Positions 32,797 through 41,822 of a DNA stretch of 64,000 nucleotides are shown one piece after another. Position numbers and translations under genes: made by a program. Source of the DNA: Flavobacterium ammonificans (GTDB lineage: Bacteria > Bacteroidota > Bacteroidia > Flavobacteriales > Flavobacteriaceae); the NCBI RefSeq assembly GCF_020885975.1, contig NZ_AP025183.1, forward strand, positions 372,001 to 436,000, given 5' to 3'. A model generated the notes under the pieces. That model searched no databases. It worked only from the letters and a program-made list of their open reading frames with translations, and was not told the DNA's origin. Position 1 is the stretch's first letter; the number at the start of each line of letters is the position of its first letter.

Positions 32797-35558
32797 TTGA
32801 TTTTCTCTACAAACGGAATCGTTTCATCTAAAATTTCGGTGAGCAACAAAACAATTTGTTCCAAATAATCGTCTAGAATTTCTTGGGTGATGATGGAGGC
32901 AGCTTCTTTTCCTGTTTTAAAATTGAAGGGCAGAAAACCTGCTTTTAAGTTTTTAAACGATATAATTCCAGCTTCTATTGGCAAACCTTTCTCTTCATTT
33001 TGAAACATAAAAGCATAGGCTAAAACCTGAATAATTTTATCGTTTTTAATCTCCTCAGTCAGACCATCCCAACTGGACAAAGCAACACTTCCCTTTTCTA
33101 CTTTTCCTGTTTTATAATCGATAATTCGGATGGTTCCGTTACGATTTTCGATTCGGTCTACATTCCCTTTAATCAAAACCGGAAAAGGTAATTTAGGATG
33201 TTTTAAAAGTCGTTCATAGGTTTGCTCCAAAGCAATAATTTGGATTTGGTCACCCGATTTAATGGTTTCCAACTCGACTTTCAAGAAGTTAGACACATTG
33301 CGTTTTGCAACTTCAAAAGCTAACAAATTGCGTCCTTTCTTAATTTCGCCCTCTTTATATACCAATTTGAATTGTTTCAATACTTCGGCATCAACCTGCT
33401 TAAAACAATTTTGTATGTCAAATTCAGAAATCAACCTTCCAATGAAAGGTTCATAAAGCGTTTTTAAAGTTTCGTGAATAATAGTTCCTAAGGTATTCAA
33501 AGCAATACTTTCTTCTACTTCTTCCACTTCTCGAATGCGAAGAATTTTTTGAAAATAAAAATCTATCGGGTTCCTGATATAACTCGTCAATGCTGAAGGA
33601 GAAAAACCTGCTTGTGCAATTTCTTTTAATCGCAACATCACAGATTCCGACTTTGGGACTTCCATAGGAAGATATGCTGTCTCAGGCAAAACCGCATTGT
33701 ATATTTCTTGCGTTAAATTATGATTGACTTGTCTTTCTACCTCTAATTGGGTAATAAATCGACTTCTTTCGCCAGCATCCAAGCCTTCACTTTCAGTATT
33801 GTATAACAAATAAATATTGGTCGCTCGTTGCAGCAAATGGTAGAAATGATAGGTATAAATAGCATCTTTTTCTTTGAATGTTGGCAAACCTAATTCGTGT
33901 TTCACATCATACGGAATAAAGGAATTGGACGATTTCCCCGCAGGAAATTTACCTTCATTCATAGACGTGACAATAACCGTATCAAAATCCAAAACCCTAC
34001 TCTCTAAAACCCCCATAATTTGTAAGCCGTTTAGAGGTTCTCCTTCAAACGAAACCTCAGCAACATCTATCACTTGTTTATAAATGGCGTATAGCGTTTC
34101 AATCTTATCAATATGTTGGTGTTTTGAATAGTACGTAATCAATTTATTAATCACTTTGAAAATAGCAAAAACAAATGCTTTTGTTATCTTTTCCTCTTCA
34201 TTATCGTTGCTTAAATTGTTTTTCAAAGTCTGTAACAAACTAATAATGGTTTCCAGAACAGGAATAGCACCCGTCTCCCATTTTTTGAATAACAGTAAAA
34301 ATAATTCACTAGGATTTGGATTCAAATCCAATAATTTTTGGTGCGTAATAAAGGTATAATTGTACTCATTAATGAGTTGCACTAATTCACGCGTTTGTGC
34401 ATAGGGCTCTACCAAAGGATGCGTCAAAACATCCAAAACCTCTTTGTAATACAACACATATCCCTTGTTGTTTCTCGACAACGAATTGGTGTGCATTTTA
34501 AATAATTTGGCTACCAAAATCTGTGCGGGATTATTCTTTGCCGAATACCCCATCGTAATATTTAAAGCGCCAACCGAGGCCGGTAACGAATACAACAACG
34601 GAACCAGCAAACTTTCTTCACCTAAAACTACCGCAACTTTATCTAATGATTTTTCAGGATGTTCCAAAATAGTTTGTTCCAAAATACTTCCTGCAATTTT
34701 GGCTTGTCCTACTGACTTTGGAGTTCCGATTACCTGAATATTTTTAGTTCCAGAAAAATCGTTTACAATCCATTCAAATGGATGTGATTTATAATGCTTC
34801 CAGTTTTCTTTGAATCGGCGTAAAAACAGCCCTGCATCGTGATACGGGTCGTTCAGAAAAGTTTGATCAGCATCCCAATAAATTTTGGCTTGACCTACGG
34901 CTAAGAGTTCTTGAACAATTTTTTCTTCGGCAGCATTTAAAGCATTAAATCCCGCAAAAATGAATTGTTTATTTTGAACGGTATTTAAAAAATGAATTAA
35001 ATTCTTAACCGCCTCTCTGTAAATCAATCCTTGGTAACCAATCCCTTTTGAAAGTAAATGATCGTATAAAGATTGGTAATAGTTGGGTAATAACTTCCAA
35101 AAATCAATATAGTTTTCGAGTAACTGTGTTTTGTCTTCAACCTCAATTCCCCATTTTTTAATATCTTCAATATCCTTTAAGTAGGACAAAACATGAGATG
35201 GATCTAATAAATAACGATCAATTTCATTAAAATCCTGTAAAAGTGTTTTGGCCCAATTGGCAAACAATTCAAAAGACTGTTGCTGAGCAGTAGGTGTAAT
35301 TGACAAATACACTTCGTAAAACTCAAATAACTGTTCGATAGTATCCACGGAACGAATTCCGGCAATATTTTGAATAAAATCTTCAATGCTAATTATTTCA
35401 GGCGAAAGCACTGTTTGACTTAGCTGATTCTTTATAGCCTCAATTAAAAAAACCTTAGCTCGCTTATTAGGCAAAATAACAACTGTATTGGATAATTTAT
35501 CCGAATAATTGTCAATTAACACTGCTGCAATTTTATCTAAAAAAGAAGTATTTGTCAT
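32793..35558 (-). CDS. PD-(D/E)XK nuclease family protein, AddB-like
   Basis: A 921-aa protein like the AddB subunit of the AddAB helicase-nuclease for double-strand break processing. The first ~600 residues form an inactivated helicase-like region (NTVVILPNKRAKVFLIEAI near the start, where a Walker A would be). The C-terminal RecB-type nuclease has FSPSALTSYIRNPIDFYFQ, GNVDRIENRNGTIRIIDYKT (D...DYK) and a late Gln/Tyr (IIQVLAYAFMFQ). I do not see the four-Cys iron-sulfur pattern of Firmicutes AddB. It is paired functionally with the AddA-like gene at 38067-41222. Confidence 0.85.
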   Translation of the reverse strand: MTNTSFLDKIAAVLIDNYSDKLSNTVVILPNKRAKVFLIEAIKNQLSQTVLSPEIISIEDFIQNIAGIRSVDTIEQLFEFYEVYLSITPTAQQQSFELFANWAKTLLQDFNEIDRYLLDPSHVLSYLKDIEDIKKWGIEVEDKTQLLENYIDFWKLLPNYYQSLYDHLLSKGIGYQGLIYREAVKNLIHFLNTVQNKQFIFAGFNALNAAEEKIVQELLAVGQAKIYWDADQTFLNDPYHDAGLFLRRFKENWKHYKSHPFEWIVNDFSGTKNIQVIGTPKSVGQAKIAGSILEQTILEHPEKSLDKVAVVLGEESLLVPLLYSLPASVGALNITMGYSAKNNPAQILVAKLFKMHTNSLSRNNKGYVLYYKEVLDVLTHPLVEPYAQTRELVQLINEYNYTFITHQKLLDLNPNPSELFLLLFKKWETGAIPVLETIISLLQTLKNNLSNDNEEEKITKAFVFAIFKVINKLITYYSKHQHIDKIETLYAIYKQVIDVAEVSFEGEPLNGLQIMGVLESRVLDFDTVIVTSMNEGKFPAGKSSNSFIPYDVKHELGLPTFKEKDAIYTYHFYHLLQRATNIYLLYNTESEGLDAGERSRFITQLEVERQVNHNLTQEIYNAVLPETAYLPMEVPKSESVMLRLKEIAQAGFSPSALTSYIRNPIDFYFQKILRIREVEEVEESIALNTLGTIIHETLKTLYEPFIGRLISEFDIQNCFKQVDAEVLKQFKLVYKEGEIKKGRNLLAFEVAKRNVSNFLKVELETIKSGDQIQIIALEQTYERLLKHPKLPFPVLIKGNVDRIENRNGTIRIIDYKTGKVEKGSVALSSWDGLTEEIKNDKIIQVLAYAFMFQNEEKGLPIEAGIISFKNLKAGFLPFNFKTGKEAASIITQEILDDYLEQIVLLLTEILDETIPFVEKIN

Positions 35559-35571
35559 TTTATAAAAATAA

Positions 35572-35600
35572 AAAAACGCCCTGATAAATCAGGACGTTTT
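35572..35600 (-). terminator. Terminator of the OmpA-family gene
   Basis: Arms AAAACG(C)CCTGA / TCAGGACGTTTT with loop TAAA and a T run on the minus strand, 21 bases past the gene's stop. Confidence 0.75.
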
Positions 35601-35620
35601 CTAAAAATATTTAAAGTATA

Positions 35621-37057
35621 TTATTTTTGCAATACTACTTCAGTTCTTCTGTTTTTAGCTTTTCCAGCAGCTGTTTTGTTTGTAGCAACCGGTTTGCTTT
35701 CTCCATAACCAACAGCAGATAAATTTTCAGCTTTCATACCTCTTTCGATTAAAGCATTTCTAACTACGTCTGCTCTCTCTTGAGATAATTTTTGGTTGAA
35801 TGCATCAGAGCCATCACTATCAGTATGTCCCTCAATACTAAATTTAGCCGTAGGATATTGTTTCAATAAAGTAGAAATTGATTCAATTTTTACTGGAACA
35901 TCTTCTGATCTGAAAGTAGATTTTCCACTATGGAAATAAATCATTTTAGCTTCTGCACTAACTTTATCTAAGTCAGCTGCGGTTACTTCTGGACATCCTT
36001 TATTACTAGCAGGACCTGCAACTTCTGGACATGCATCATCTTTATCAGCTACACCATCATTATCAGTATCCGGCCATGGACATCCTGCATTTTCTTTAGG
36101 ACCAGCAACAGATGGACATTTGTCATCTTTATCAGCAACTCCATCTTTATCAGCATCTGGACATCCTTTTAAAGAAGCCAAACCAGCAACTTGTGGACAA
36201 GCGTCATTTGCATCAGTAACTCCATCTCCGTCAGCATCTGGACATCCGTTCAAAGCAGCTAAACCAGCAACTTCAGGACAAGCATCACTTCCATCAACAA
36301 TTCCGTCACCGTCAGTATCAGGACAACCGTTGAATTGTTTCAAACCAGGTACATCTGGACAAGCGTCATCTTTATCATAAACACCATCTTTATCAGTGTC
36401 AGTTCCTCCAAATTTGAAAATCAAACCAGCAGTATGTTGAGAGAATGACGGAGCATCAGGAGTAGCAGTTCCAGGAACAACTCTTTCTCCAAAAGATTTT
36501 CTGTATTTTGTAGTTAATTCAAACCCAATATTTTCAGATAACCAAAATGTAACACCAGCACCTGTATTCACTGTTCCAAAACTAGCATCTCCAAAAAATG
36601 AATATCCTCCACCTACTGAAAGAGACGGATCAATTACTTTAGATTTGATTAGTGACTGGAATGAATATCTAACAGTAGCATCAAGTCCATAATACGCTAA
36701 ATCCCCTGGATTAGTTACTAAATAACCACGTGAATCTGCACCAACAGCTGTTGGATTATAGTTTACGAATTTAGTAATCTTGTTTACTGTTCCAGAAACT
36801 CCAAAAGTAAAGTTGTCACCAATATACTTTGAAACCCCAATATAAGATACTGTAGGTAAAATATTCCAGTTGTCTTTAACTGCAAAAGGTTGTGAAAAAT
36901 GACGATTTAACCACTCGTGGCCTCCATCAGCTCCTGTTTTTGTGTCAATGGCATTCACCCCAAAAGAGATAGCCCATGGATTATTACTGTCTTGCGCATT
37001 TGAGTTTAAACCCAAAATCATACAAATAGCAATTACAATTTTGTTGAAATGTTTCAT
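35621..37057 (-). CDS. OmpA-family outer membrane protein with thrombospondin type-3 repeats
   Basis: A 478-aa protein in three parts after a signal peptide ([16 protein letters not shown]). Residues ~25-215 form an eight-strand-type beta-barrel. Residues ~218-355 hold five or so calcium-binding type-3 repeats ([34 protein letters not shown] and variants). Residues ~360-478 form an OmpA C-terminal peptidoglycan-binding domain ([27 protein letters not shown]-like [11 protein letters not shown]). It would link outer membrane and cell wall. A shorter paralogue lies just upstream. Strong consensus promoter. Confidence 0.93.
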   Translation of the reverse strand: MKHFNKIVIAICMILGLNSNAQDSNNPWAISFGVNAIDTKTGADGGHEWLNRHFSQPFAVKDNWNILPTVSYIGVSKYIGDNFTFGVSGTVNKITKFVNYNPTAVGADSRGYLVTNPGDLAYYGLDATVRYSFQSLIKSKVIDPSLSVGGGYSFFGDASFGTVNTGAGVTFWLSENIGFELTTKYRKSFGERVVPGTATPDAPSFSQHTAGLIFKFGGTDTDKDGVYDKDDACPDVPGLKQFNGCPDTDGDGIVDGSDACPEVAGLAALNGCPDADGDGVTDANDACPQVAGLASLKGCPDADKDGVADKDDKCPSVAGPKENAGCPWPDTDNDGVADKDDACPEVAGPASNKGCPEVTAADLDKVSAEAKMIYFHSGKSTFRSEDVPVKIESISTLLKQYPTAKFSIEGHTDSDGSDAFNQKLSQERADVVRNALIERGMKAENLSAVGYGESKPVATNKTAAGKAKNRRTEVVLQK

Positions 37058-37091
37058 ACTTGATTTTTTAAATTACTTTAGTTATTTGTAT

Positions 37092-37121
37092 CAAAAGTAC
37101 TATAAAATTATTTAACTACAA
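37092..37121 (-). promoter_or_regulatory. Promoter of the OmpA-family gene
   Basis: Minus strand: TTG (37119-37121), 19 bases, TACTTTTG (37092-37099). The upstream paralogue has the identical arrangement. Confidence 0.75.
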
Positions 37122-37193
37122 AATTTCAGTCCATAATGTAGTACTAAATCATTGAAATTAAATACGTTGGGAAAAGTAGCAATTTTTCTACAT

Positions 37194-37227
37194 AAAAAAA
37201 CTCTAGCCTTTCGACTAGAGTTTTTTG
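37194..37227 (-). terminator. Terminator of the barrel-only paralogue
   Basis: AAACTCTAG / CTAGAGTTT arms with an eight-base loop and T run on the minus strand, 20 bases past the stop. Confidence 0.75.
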
Positions 37228-37246
37228 TAAAATTATATTAGTTCAA

Positions 37247-37903
37247 TTATTTAGTTTCTCCAAACTTAAATACTAAACCAAATGAATGTTGTAAAAATGA
37301 TGGTGCATCAGGCATGTCAGCAATTGCTCTTTCTCCAAAAGATTTTTTGTAAGTTGAAGCTAATTCAAAACCTAAATTCTCGGTCATCCAATAAGTTACA
37401 CCAATACCTGTATTAAGAGTTCCATAACTAGAATCTCCCAAGAATGAATATCCTGCTCCAAATGAAGCAGTAGGCTCAAATGATTTTGATTTAATCAAAC
37501 TTTGAAAACTATATCTCAAGAAAGTATCCAGTCCATAATAAGAAAGATCTCCAGGATTAGTAACTACATAATTTCTAGCATCTCTATCTGGTGATGTTGG
37601 GTTAAAAGTAACGAATTTACTTATTCTATTTGCAGATCCAGTAACTCCAAAACTGAAGTTATCTCCAATATACTTCGAAACTCCAATATAAGAAACTGTT
37701 GGTAACGTGTTCCAATTTTGCTTCACTTGAAATGGATGTGACACGTGGTAATCCAACCAATTGTTTCCTCCAGTTGCACTTGTTCTTGTGTCAATAGCAT
37801 TTACCCCAAAAGATACAGTCCATGGATTTTTGCTGTCTTGTGCAAACGAATTTAATCCAATTACAAGCATTACAGCCGTTACAATTTTGTTTAAATGTTT
37901 CAT
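37247..37903 (-). CDS. Outer membrane beta-barrel protein, paralogue lacking the OmpA domain
   Basis: A 218-aa protein closely similar to the first ~215 residues of the OmpA-family gene downstream. Both start MKH.NKIV with a signal ending in FAQDS/NAQDS, then NPW.(I/V)[22 protein letters not shown] and [10 protein letters not shown]. It stops at FKFGETK, exactly where the other protein enters its calcium repeats ([12 protein letters not shown]). It is therefore a barrel without the peptidoglycan-binding tail, arising by tandem duplication. It has its own promoter and terminator. Confidence 0.88.
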   Translation of the reverse strand: MKHLNKIVTAVMLVIGLNSFAQDSKNPWTVSFGVNAIDTRTSATGGNNWLDYHVSHPFQVKQNWNTLPTVSYIGVSKYIGDNFSFGVTGSANRISKFVTFNPTSPDRDARNYVVTNPGDLSYYGLDTFLRYSFQSLIKSKSFEPTASFGAGYSFLGDSSYGTLNTGIGVTYWMTENLGFELASTYKKSFGERAIADMPDAPSFLQHSFGLVFKFGETK

Positions 37904-37955
37904 AGTTATTTTAAATTAATTAATAATAATTTGTGCTTTATTTTAAAATTTTTAA

Positions 37956-37985
37956 CAAAAGTAGAATCAAATTTTAGAATATCAA
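37956..37985 (-). promoter_or_regulatory. Promoter of the barrel-only paralogue
   Basis: Minus strand: TTG (37983-37985), 19 bases, TACTTTTG (37956-37963); same spacing and same -7 octamer as the promoter at 37092. Confidence 0.75.
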
Positions 37986-38066
37986 AACAATTGACAATAA
38001 TTCTTCTATACAATAAGCTATTCTTTAAAAGTAATTCGGTAAAAAAATGGATTCCTTGATAATAAA

Positions 38067-41000
38067 TTAATTCTCAAATTCAACTGTTATATCTTTTGCA
38101 ATATACACTAATGCTTTCTGAATTACTTTATAGCCCATATCTTCAATCGCTTTTTGGTAATTTTCCAATTGCATTTTATATTTCGGATTGGAAGCGCCTG
38201 TTTTATAATCCAAAAGAAAAACTTTATTGTTAGAATCAATCACCATTCGATCGGGTTTGATGGATTGTCCTTCCTTTTGAATAATGGTTTGCTCATTCAA
38301 TACTTGATTTCCTTCAGCAAAATGATTTAATAACGACTTGTGTTCAACAATACTTAAGATTGTTTTTAGAACAATATCTCTTTGGCTAAATTGTATCAAT
38401 CCATTTTCAAGTGCTTTAGTAATGGCTAATTCCACATCATTTTTAGTTTTAACAAAAGATAAAATTTCGTGAATCACATTCCCATATTCTATAGCTTCTT
38501 GTTGATGGGTGCCCCACATTAAAGATTCTCGTTTAGCTATTTTGATGTTTTTAGGCTTTAAAACTTCTGCTACAAAAGGAATAGTTTTAGTGCTATCTTC
38601 GTGTTTTTCTTCCAAAGATAATTTCGCTGAGCTGCCTAACTCATATACTAATCCGTCATCTTTATATAATCCTTGTGCTATTAAATAATTGATAAAAAAA
38701 CCACACATATTATTCTTCGGAACTTCGCCTTTGCTCGATAAATTTTTACTCGAAATGATATAAAGTTGCTCTTCAGCTCGGGTCAAAGCAACATACAACA
38801 CATTAATATTGTCCAGTAATTCTTCTTGCTTTTTTATTGTGTATAATTCCAAAGCATCCTCTCCAAACCCTTCTACTGCAATGCTATTGTCAATCAACAC
38901 CTTGGGCAAGCCGACTGTTTCTTCTTCTGCATTCAACCAGAGTTTATCTTTAGGTTTTCGACTGTAATCTTCCTCAGCAAAAGGCATAATTACCACTGGA
39001 AATTCCAATCCTTTGGATTTGTGAATGGTCATAATTCGGACAGCATTAGTGCCTTCTGGAGAAGGAATGCTGAATTTCTCAGCACATTTATCCCAAAAAT
39101 CTAGAAAATCAGCAACTCCAGCCTGATTACGAATATCCCTTTCCAATACAATGTCTAGGAAATATTGCACATAACTAGAGGCGCGTAATGCTGGAGCGAG
39201 AAACTTACTCACCATAATTTCTACTGCTTCATACAAGGATTTTTTTCGGAGATTTTGAAAAGATAAAGCCAAATTAAATTGCAACAACCAATTTTCAAAT
39301 TCGGTTTCTTGTGCCAATTCTTTGCCTTTGGTAATAAAATCATGTACTGGTAGTTGTTCTTGAGCATGCAAAGCCAAATAGTGTAAAAAATGTGCTTTAG
39401 CTTCAATATCAGAACTGTTTTTTAGGTACTTCAACAAATGAATAATAAAGCGAACTTCGGTCGCATTTTGAATCATCAAAGTTTCAGACGACAATAGAGG
39501 AACGCCTTGTTCGGTCAAATAATTAGCCACCGCGATTCCTTGTCCGCGTTTGCGGGTCATGATGACAATATCTTTATATTCAAAACCTTTTTCAACTACC
39601 TTATTTATGGTCTCCAAAGTAGCTTGCACATACATTTCGGTTTTGTCTAATGCTTCTTCTTCAGTTTCTGCTGTATCAGGAAGAAACGAAATATTGACAT
39701 AGCCGCCTGTTTTGGAATTTACTTTTTGGTGGCTGTGATTTTCATACAAATCTTTGTAATCAGGATGCTGAAATTCATTAGCCATTAATTTAAAAAAGCT
39801 GTTGTTGAATTCAATAATTTGGGAATACGAACGGTAATTGTATTCTAATTGCGTTAGTTTTTTATCGGGATTGTTGAATGGATTTTCGTCTTTACTCAAT
39901 TCAATAAATTGTTCGGCTTTTCCACCACGCCAGCGGTAAATGGATTGCTTCGGGTCGCCCACAATCATCAAAGTCCCTTTTACTCCATATTCGTCTTGAC
40001 CGGAAAGCGCATTATCAATAAGCGGAATCAAATTTTGCCATTGCATCTCGGAAGTGTCCTGAAACTCGTCAATAAAAAAATGACGGTAGCGTTCGCCCAA
40101 ACGTTCATATATAAAAGGAGCCGGTTGGTTTTGAATTTCTCTATGAATTAACGCATTGAACTCAGTTATGGAAAGAATATTTTGTTCTTGTTGGATTTTA
40201 GCCAATTCATTACTTACCGTATTCAACAAGGACAAAGGCGTAATGTTTTTTAAGAACGCTTTATAAAAATAAATCTTTTCAAATAAGGCATAGACCTGAG
40301 CCAAAATAGCTAACAAATCAGGAATAATGGCTTCAATAATTGCGCGATCAGTTGCGGTTTTATTGATAGCAATATCGTCCACTTCCTTGAACATTTTATT
40401 TTTAGGATTGAATTTCCCAGCTTGAATGCTTGCAATGTGATTTGGAAAAGTGCCTCTTGAAAACGATTTTGCGTCAATCCCTTTTTGTTCAATAAGAGCC
40501 GCTGCTTCATTTCCTAAAACAATGGTTTCTTTTTCTAAATCCTCACAAACGGCAGCGAGTTTTTTCTTGATTTCGAGAAATTCGGTGATGGATTTATCTT
40601 GAAAATGGTTGATTTCATTTCGATTGTTTTCATTCAGAACTAATTTTCCGGTTTCTAAAATTTCACGGGAAATGTCCCAAGATTTATCATCGTCGGTTTT
40701 TTCCATAGTGAAATCGACTAATAAATTAGTCAATACTTCGTCTTCGCCCGCTTGTGCAATAATAGCATCTACGGCTTCAATCAATAAATTTTCGGTATCC
40801 AATGACACTTCAAACGTCATGGGTAAATTCAAATCATGTGCAAAGGCACGAATCACTTTATGTGTAAATTTATCGATCGTTGAAATGTCAAAAGCAGCAT
40901 AATTATGAATGATGTGCTTGATGATTTGTTGTGACTTGGTTTTAATTTGGACAATGGAAAGTCCTGTGTCCGCTGACAAATCTCGCATTAAATCTTGCGC

Positions 41001-41222
41001 CTTTGAAGATGGATTTTCTTTAGCAAATTCGGACAAACTTCCCACAATACGGCTTTTCATTTCGTGTACCGCTTTGTTGGTAAACGTAATGGCTAAAATG
41101 TTTCGATATGCATCATTTTTGGGCGAAGTCAAGATAATTTTTAAATATTCTTTGACCAAGGCGTAGGTTTTTCCAGAACCTGCTGAGGCGTCGTAAATCG
41201 AAAAGGAGTGTCTTTGCATCAT
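38067..41222 (-). CDS. UvrD/Rep-family helicase-nuclease, AddA/RecB-like
   Basis: A 1051-aa superfamily 1 helicase with C-terminal nuclease, the motor of an AddAB-type double-strand break resection complex. Walker A is YDASAGSGKTYALVKEYL; further motifs are AITFTNKAVHEMKSRI, FIDEFQDTSEMQW, GDPKQSIYRWRGG and the motif V/VI segments IMTIHKSKGLEFPVVIMPF and NVLYVALTRAEEQLYI. The nuclease has KPDRMV, FLLDYKTG and Q..Y (MQLENYQKAI). Its start is 206 bases from the divergent rbfA gene. Confidence 0.92.
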   Translation of the reverse strand: MMQRHSFSIYDASAGSGKTYALVKEYLKIILTSPKNDAYRNILAITFTNKAVHEMKSRIVGSLSEFAKENPSSKAQDLMRDLSADTGLSIVQIKTKSQQIIKHIIHNYAAFDISTIDKFTHKVIRAFAHDLNLPMTFEVSLDTENLLIEAVDAIIAQAGEDEVLTNLLVDFTMEKTDDDKSWDISREILETGKLVLNENNRNEINHFQDKSITEFLEIKKKLAAVCEDLEKETIVLGNEAAALIEQKGIDAKSFSRGTFPNHIASIQAGKFNPKNKMFKEVDDIAINKTATDRAIIEAIIPDLLAILAQVYALFEKIYFYKAFLKNITPLSLLNTVSNELAKIQQEQNILSITEFNALIHREIQNQPAPFIYERLGERYRHFFIDEFQDTSEMQWQNLIPLIDNALSGQDEYGVKGTLMIVGDPKQSIYRWRGGKAEQFIELSKDENPFNNPDKKLTQLEYNYRSYSQIIEFNNSFFKLMANEFQHPDYKDLYENHSHQKVNSKTGGYVNISFLPDTAETEEEALDKTEMYVQATLETINKVVEKGFEYKDIVIMTRKRGQGIAVANYLTEQGVPLLSSETLMIQNATEVRFIIHLLKYLKNSSDIEAKAHFLHYLALHAQEQLPVHDFITKGKELAQETEFENWLLQFNLALSFQNLRKKSLYEAVEIMVSKFLAPALRASSYVQYFLDIVLERDIRNQAGVADFLDFWDKCAEKFSIPSPEGTNAVRIMTIHKSKGLEFPVVIMPFAEEDYSRKPKDKLWLNAEEETVGLPKVLIDNSIAVEGFGEDALELYTIKKQEELLDNINVLYVALTRAEEQLYIISSKNLSSKGEVPKNNMCGFFINYLIAQGLYKDDGLVYELGSSAKLSLEEKHEDSTKTIPFVAEVLKPKNIKIAKRESLMWGTHQQEAIEYGNVIHEILSFVKTKNDVELAITKALENGLIQFSQRDIVLKTILSIVEHKSLLNHFAEGNQVLNEQTIIQKEGQSIKPDRMVIDSNNKVFLLDYKTGASNPKYKMQLENYQKAIEDMGYKVIQKALVYIAKDITVEFEN

Positions 41223-41258
41223 TTGGGTTTATAATTGTATTCGGGTACTGAAAACGAA

Positions 41259-41368
41259 ACTCCTAGCCCTTCCCGAAGTTTCGGGAGAAGCGGCATCCTT
41301 TTTATTGAAGACTGAGGCACCCGAAGTCCCCAATAAAAAGATATAGCGTAAAGCAGGAATAGCTTCTC
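41259..41368. ncRNA. Structured intergenic element (possible RNA or dispersed repeat)
   Basis: A region between divergent genes with nested pairing. An outer stem is formed by GAGAAGC (41285-41291) and GCTTCTC (41362-41368); an inner stem by CTTTTTATTG (41298-41307) and CAATAAAAAG (41331-41340). A separate hairpin, TCCCGAAGTTTCGGGA, precedes them. The phrases AGCGGCATCCTTTTT and AAAGATATAGCG recur, as far as I remember, in intergenic regions of other flavobacteria. It may be a conserved RNA structure or a mobile palindromic repeat; strand is not determined. Confidence 0.45.
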
Positions 41369-41416
41369 GGAATTTTGGTTCGATTTAAAATTTGCTCGAA
41401 TAAAGTTTAAAAGTAG

Positions 41417-41424
41417 TATTTTTG
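41417..41424 (+). promoter_or_regulatory. Promoter -7 element of rbfA (TATTTTTG), nearly leaderless
   Basis: Exact TAnnTTTG match ending only four bases before the ATG, so transcription should begin at or within a few bases of the start codon. A TTTG at 41388 is a possible -33 element at slightly long spacing. Confidence 0.6.
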
Positions 41425-41428
41425 CATC

Positions 41429-41821
41429 ATGGAAACAAATAGACAGAAAAAAATAGGTGGCGTTATCCAAAAAGATTTGGTGGATATCCTGCAAGGTGAA
41501 GTGAGAAAAAATGGAATAACCAATTTGATTATTTCCGTATCCAAAGTCGCAGTGACTTCAGATTTGTCTGTTGCCACAGTATATTTAAGTATTTTCCCGC
41601 AGGAAAAAGCCAAAGAAACTTTAGTGGCAATCAAATCCAATTCTACATTAATTAAGCACGATTTGTCGCAACGCGTGCGTTTGCAATTGCGTAAAGTGCC
41701 CAACTTAGTTTTCTTTATTGACGATTCTTTGGATTATATCGAAAAAATTGACAAGGCTTTAGCCAACCGAGATAACCCAATTGAAAATAGAGATCTTTTA
41801 GAAAAACGCAGACAATCTTAA
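41429..41821 (+). CDS. rbfA: Ribosome-binding factor A
   Basis: A 130-aa KH-fold protein that binds the 30S subunit late in maturation, near 16S rRNA helix 1. Recognised from RQKKIGGVIQKDLVDIL at the start, VSKVAVTSDLSVATVYLSIF in the middle and LRKVPNLVFFIDDSLDY at the end. The gene overlaps nothing but is followed after one base by the permease start, so the two are co-transcribed. Confidence 0.93.
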   Translation: METNRQKKIGGVIQKDLVDILQGEVRKNGITNLIISVSKVAVTSDLSVATVYLSIFPQEKAKETLVAIKSNSTLIKHDLSQRVRLQLRKVPNLVFFIDDSLDYIEKIDKALANRDNPIENRDLLEKRRQS

Positions 41822-41822
41822 A

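Noticed and set aside
36120..36380. Open frame of 86 aa on the plus strand (Ser/Pro/Ala-rich repeats)
   Set aside because: Antisense to the calcium-repeat region; its regularity comes from the coding repeats on the other strand.
36000..36400. CRISPR-like or microsatellite array
   Set aside because: The periodic pattern encodes thrombospondin type-3 calcium repeats in frame within the OmpA-family gene; unit lengths and sequences vary and there are no spacers.
41407..41703. Minus-strand frame of 98 aa opposite rbfA
   Set aside because: Complete antisense overlap with a well-recognised gene; no signal of its own.
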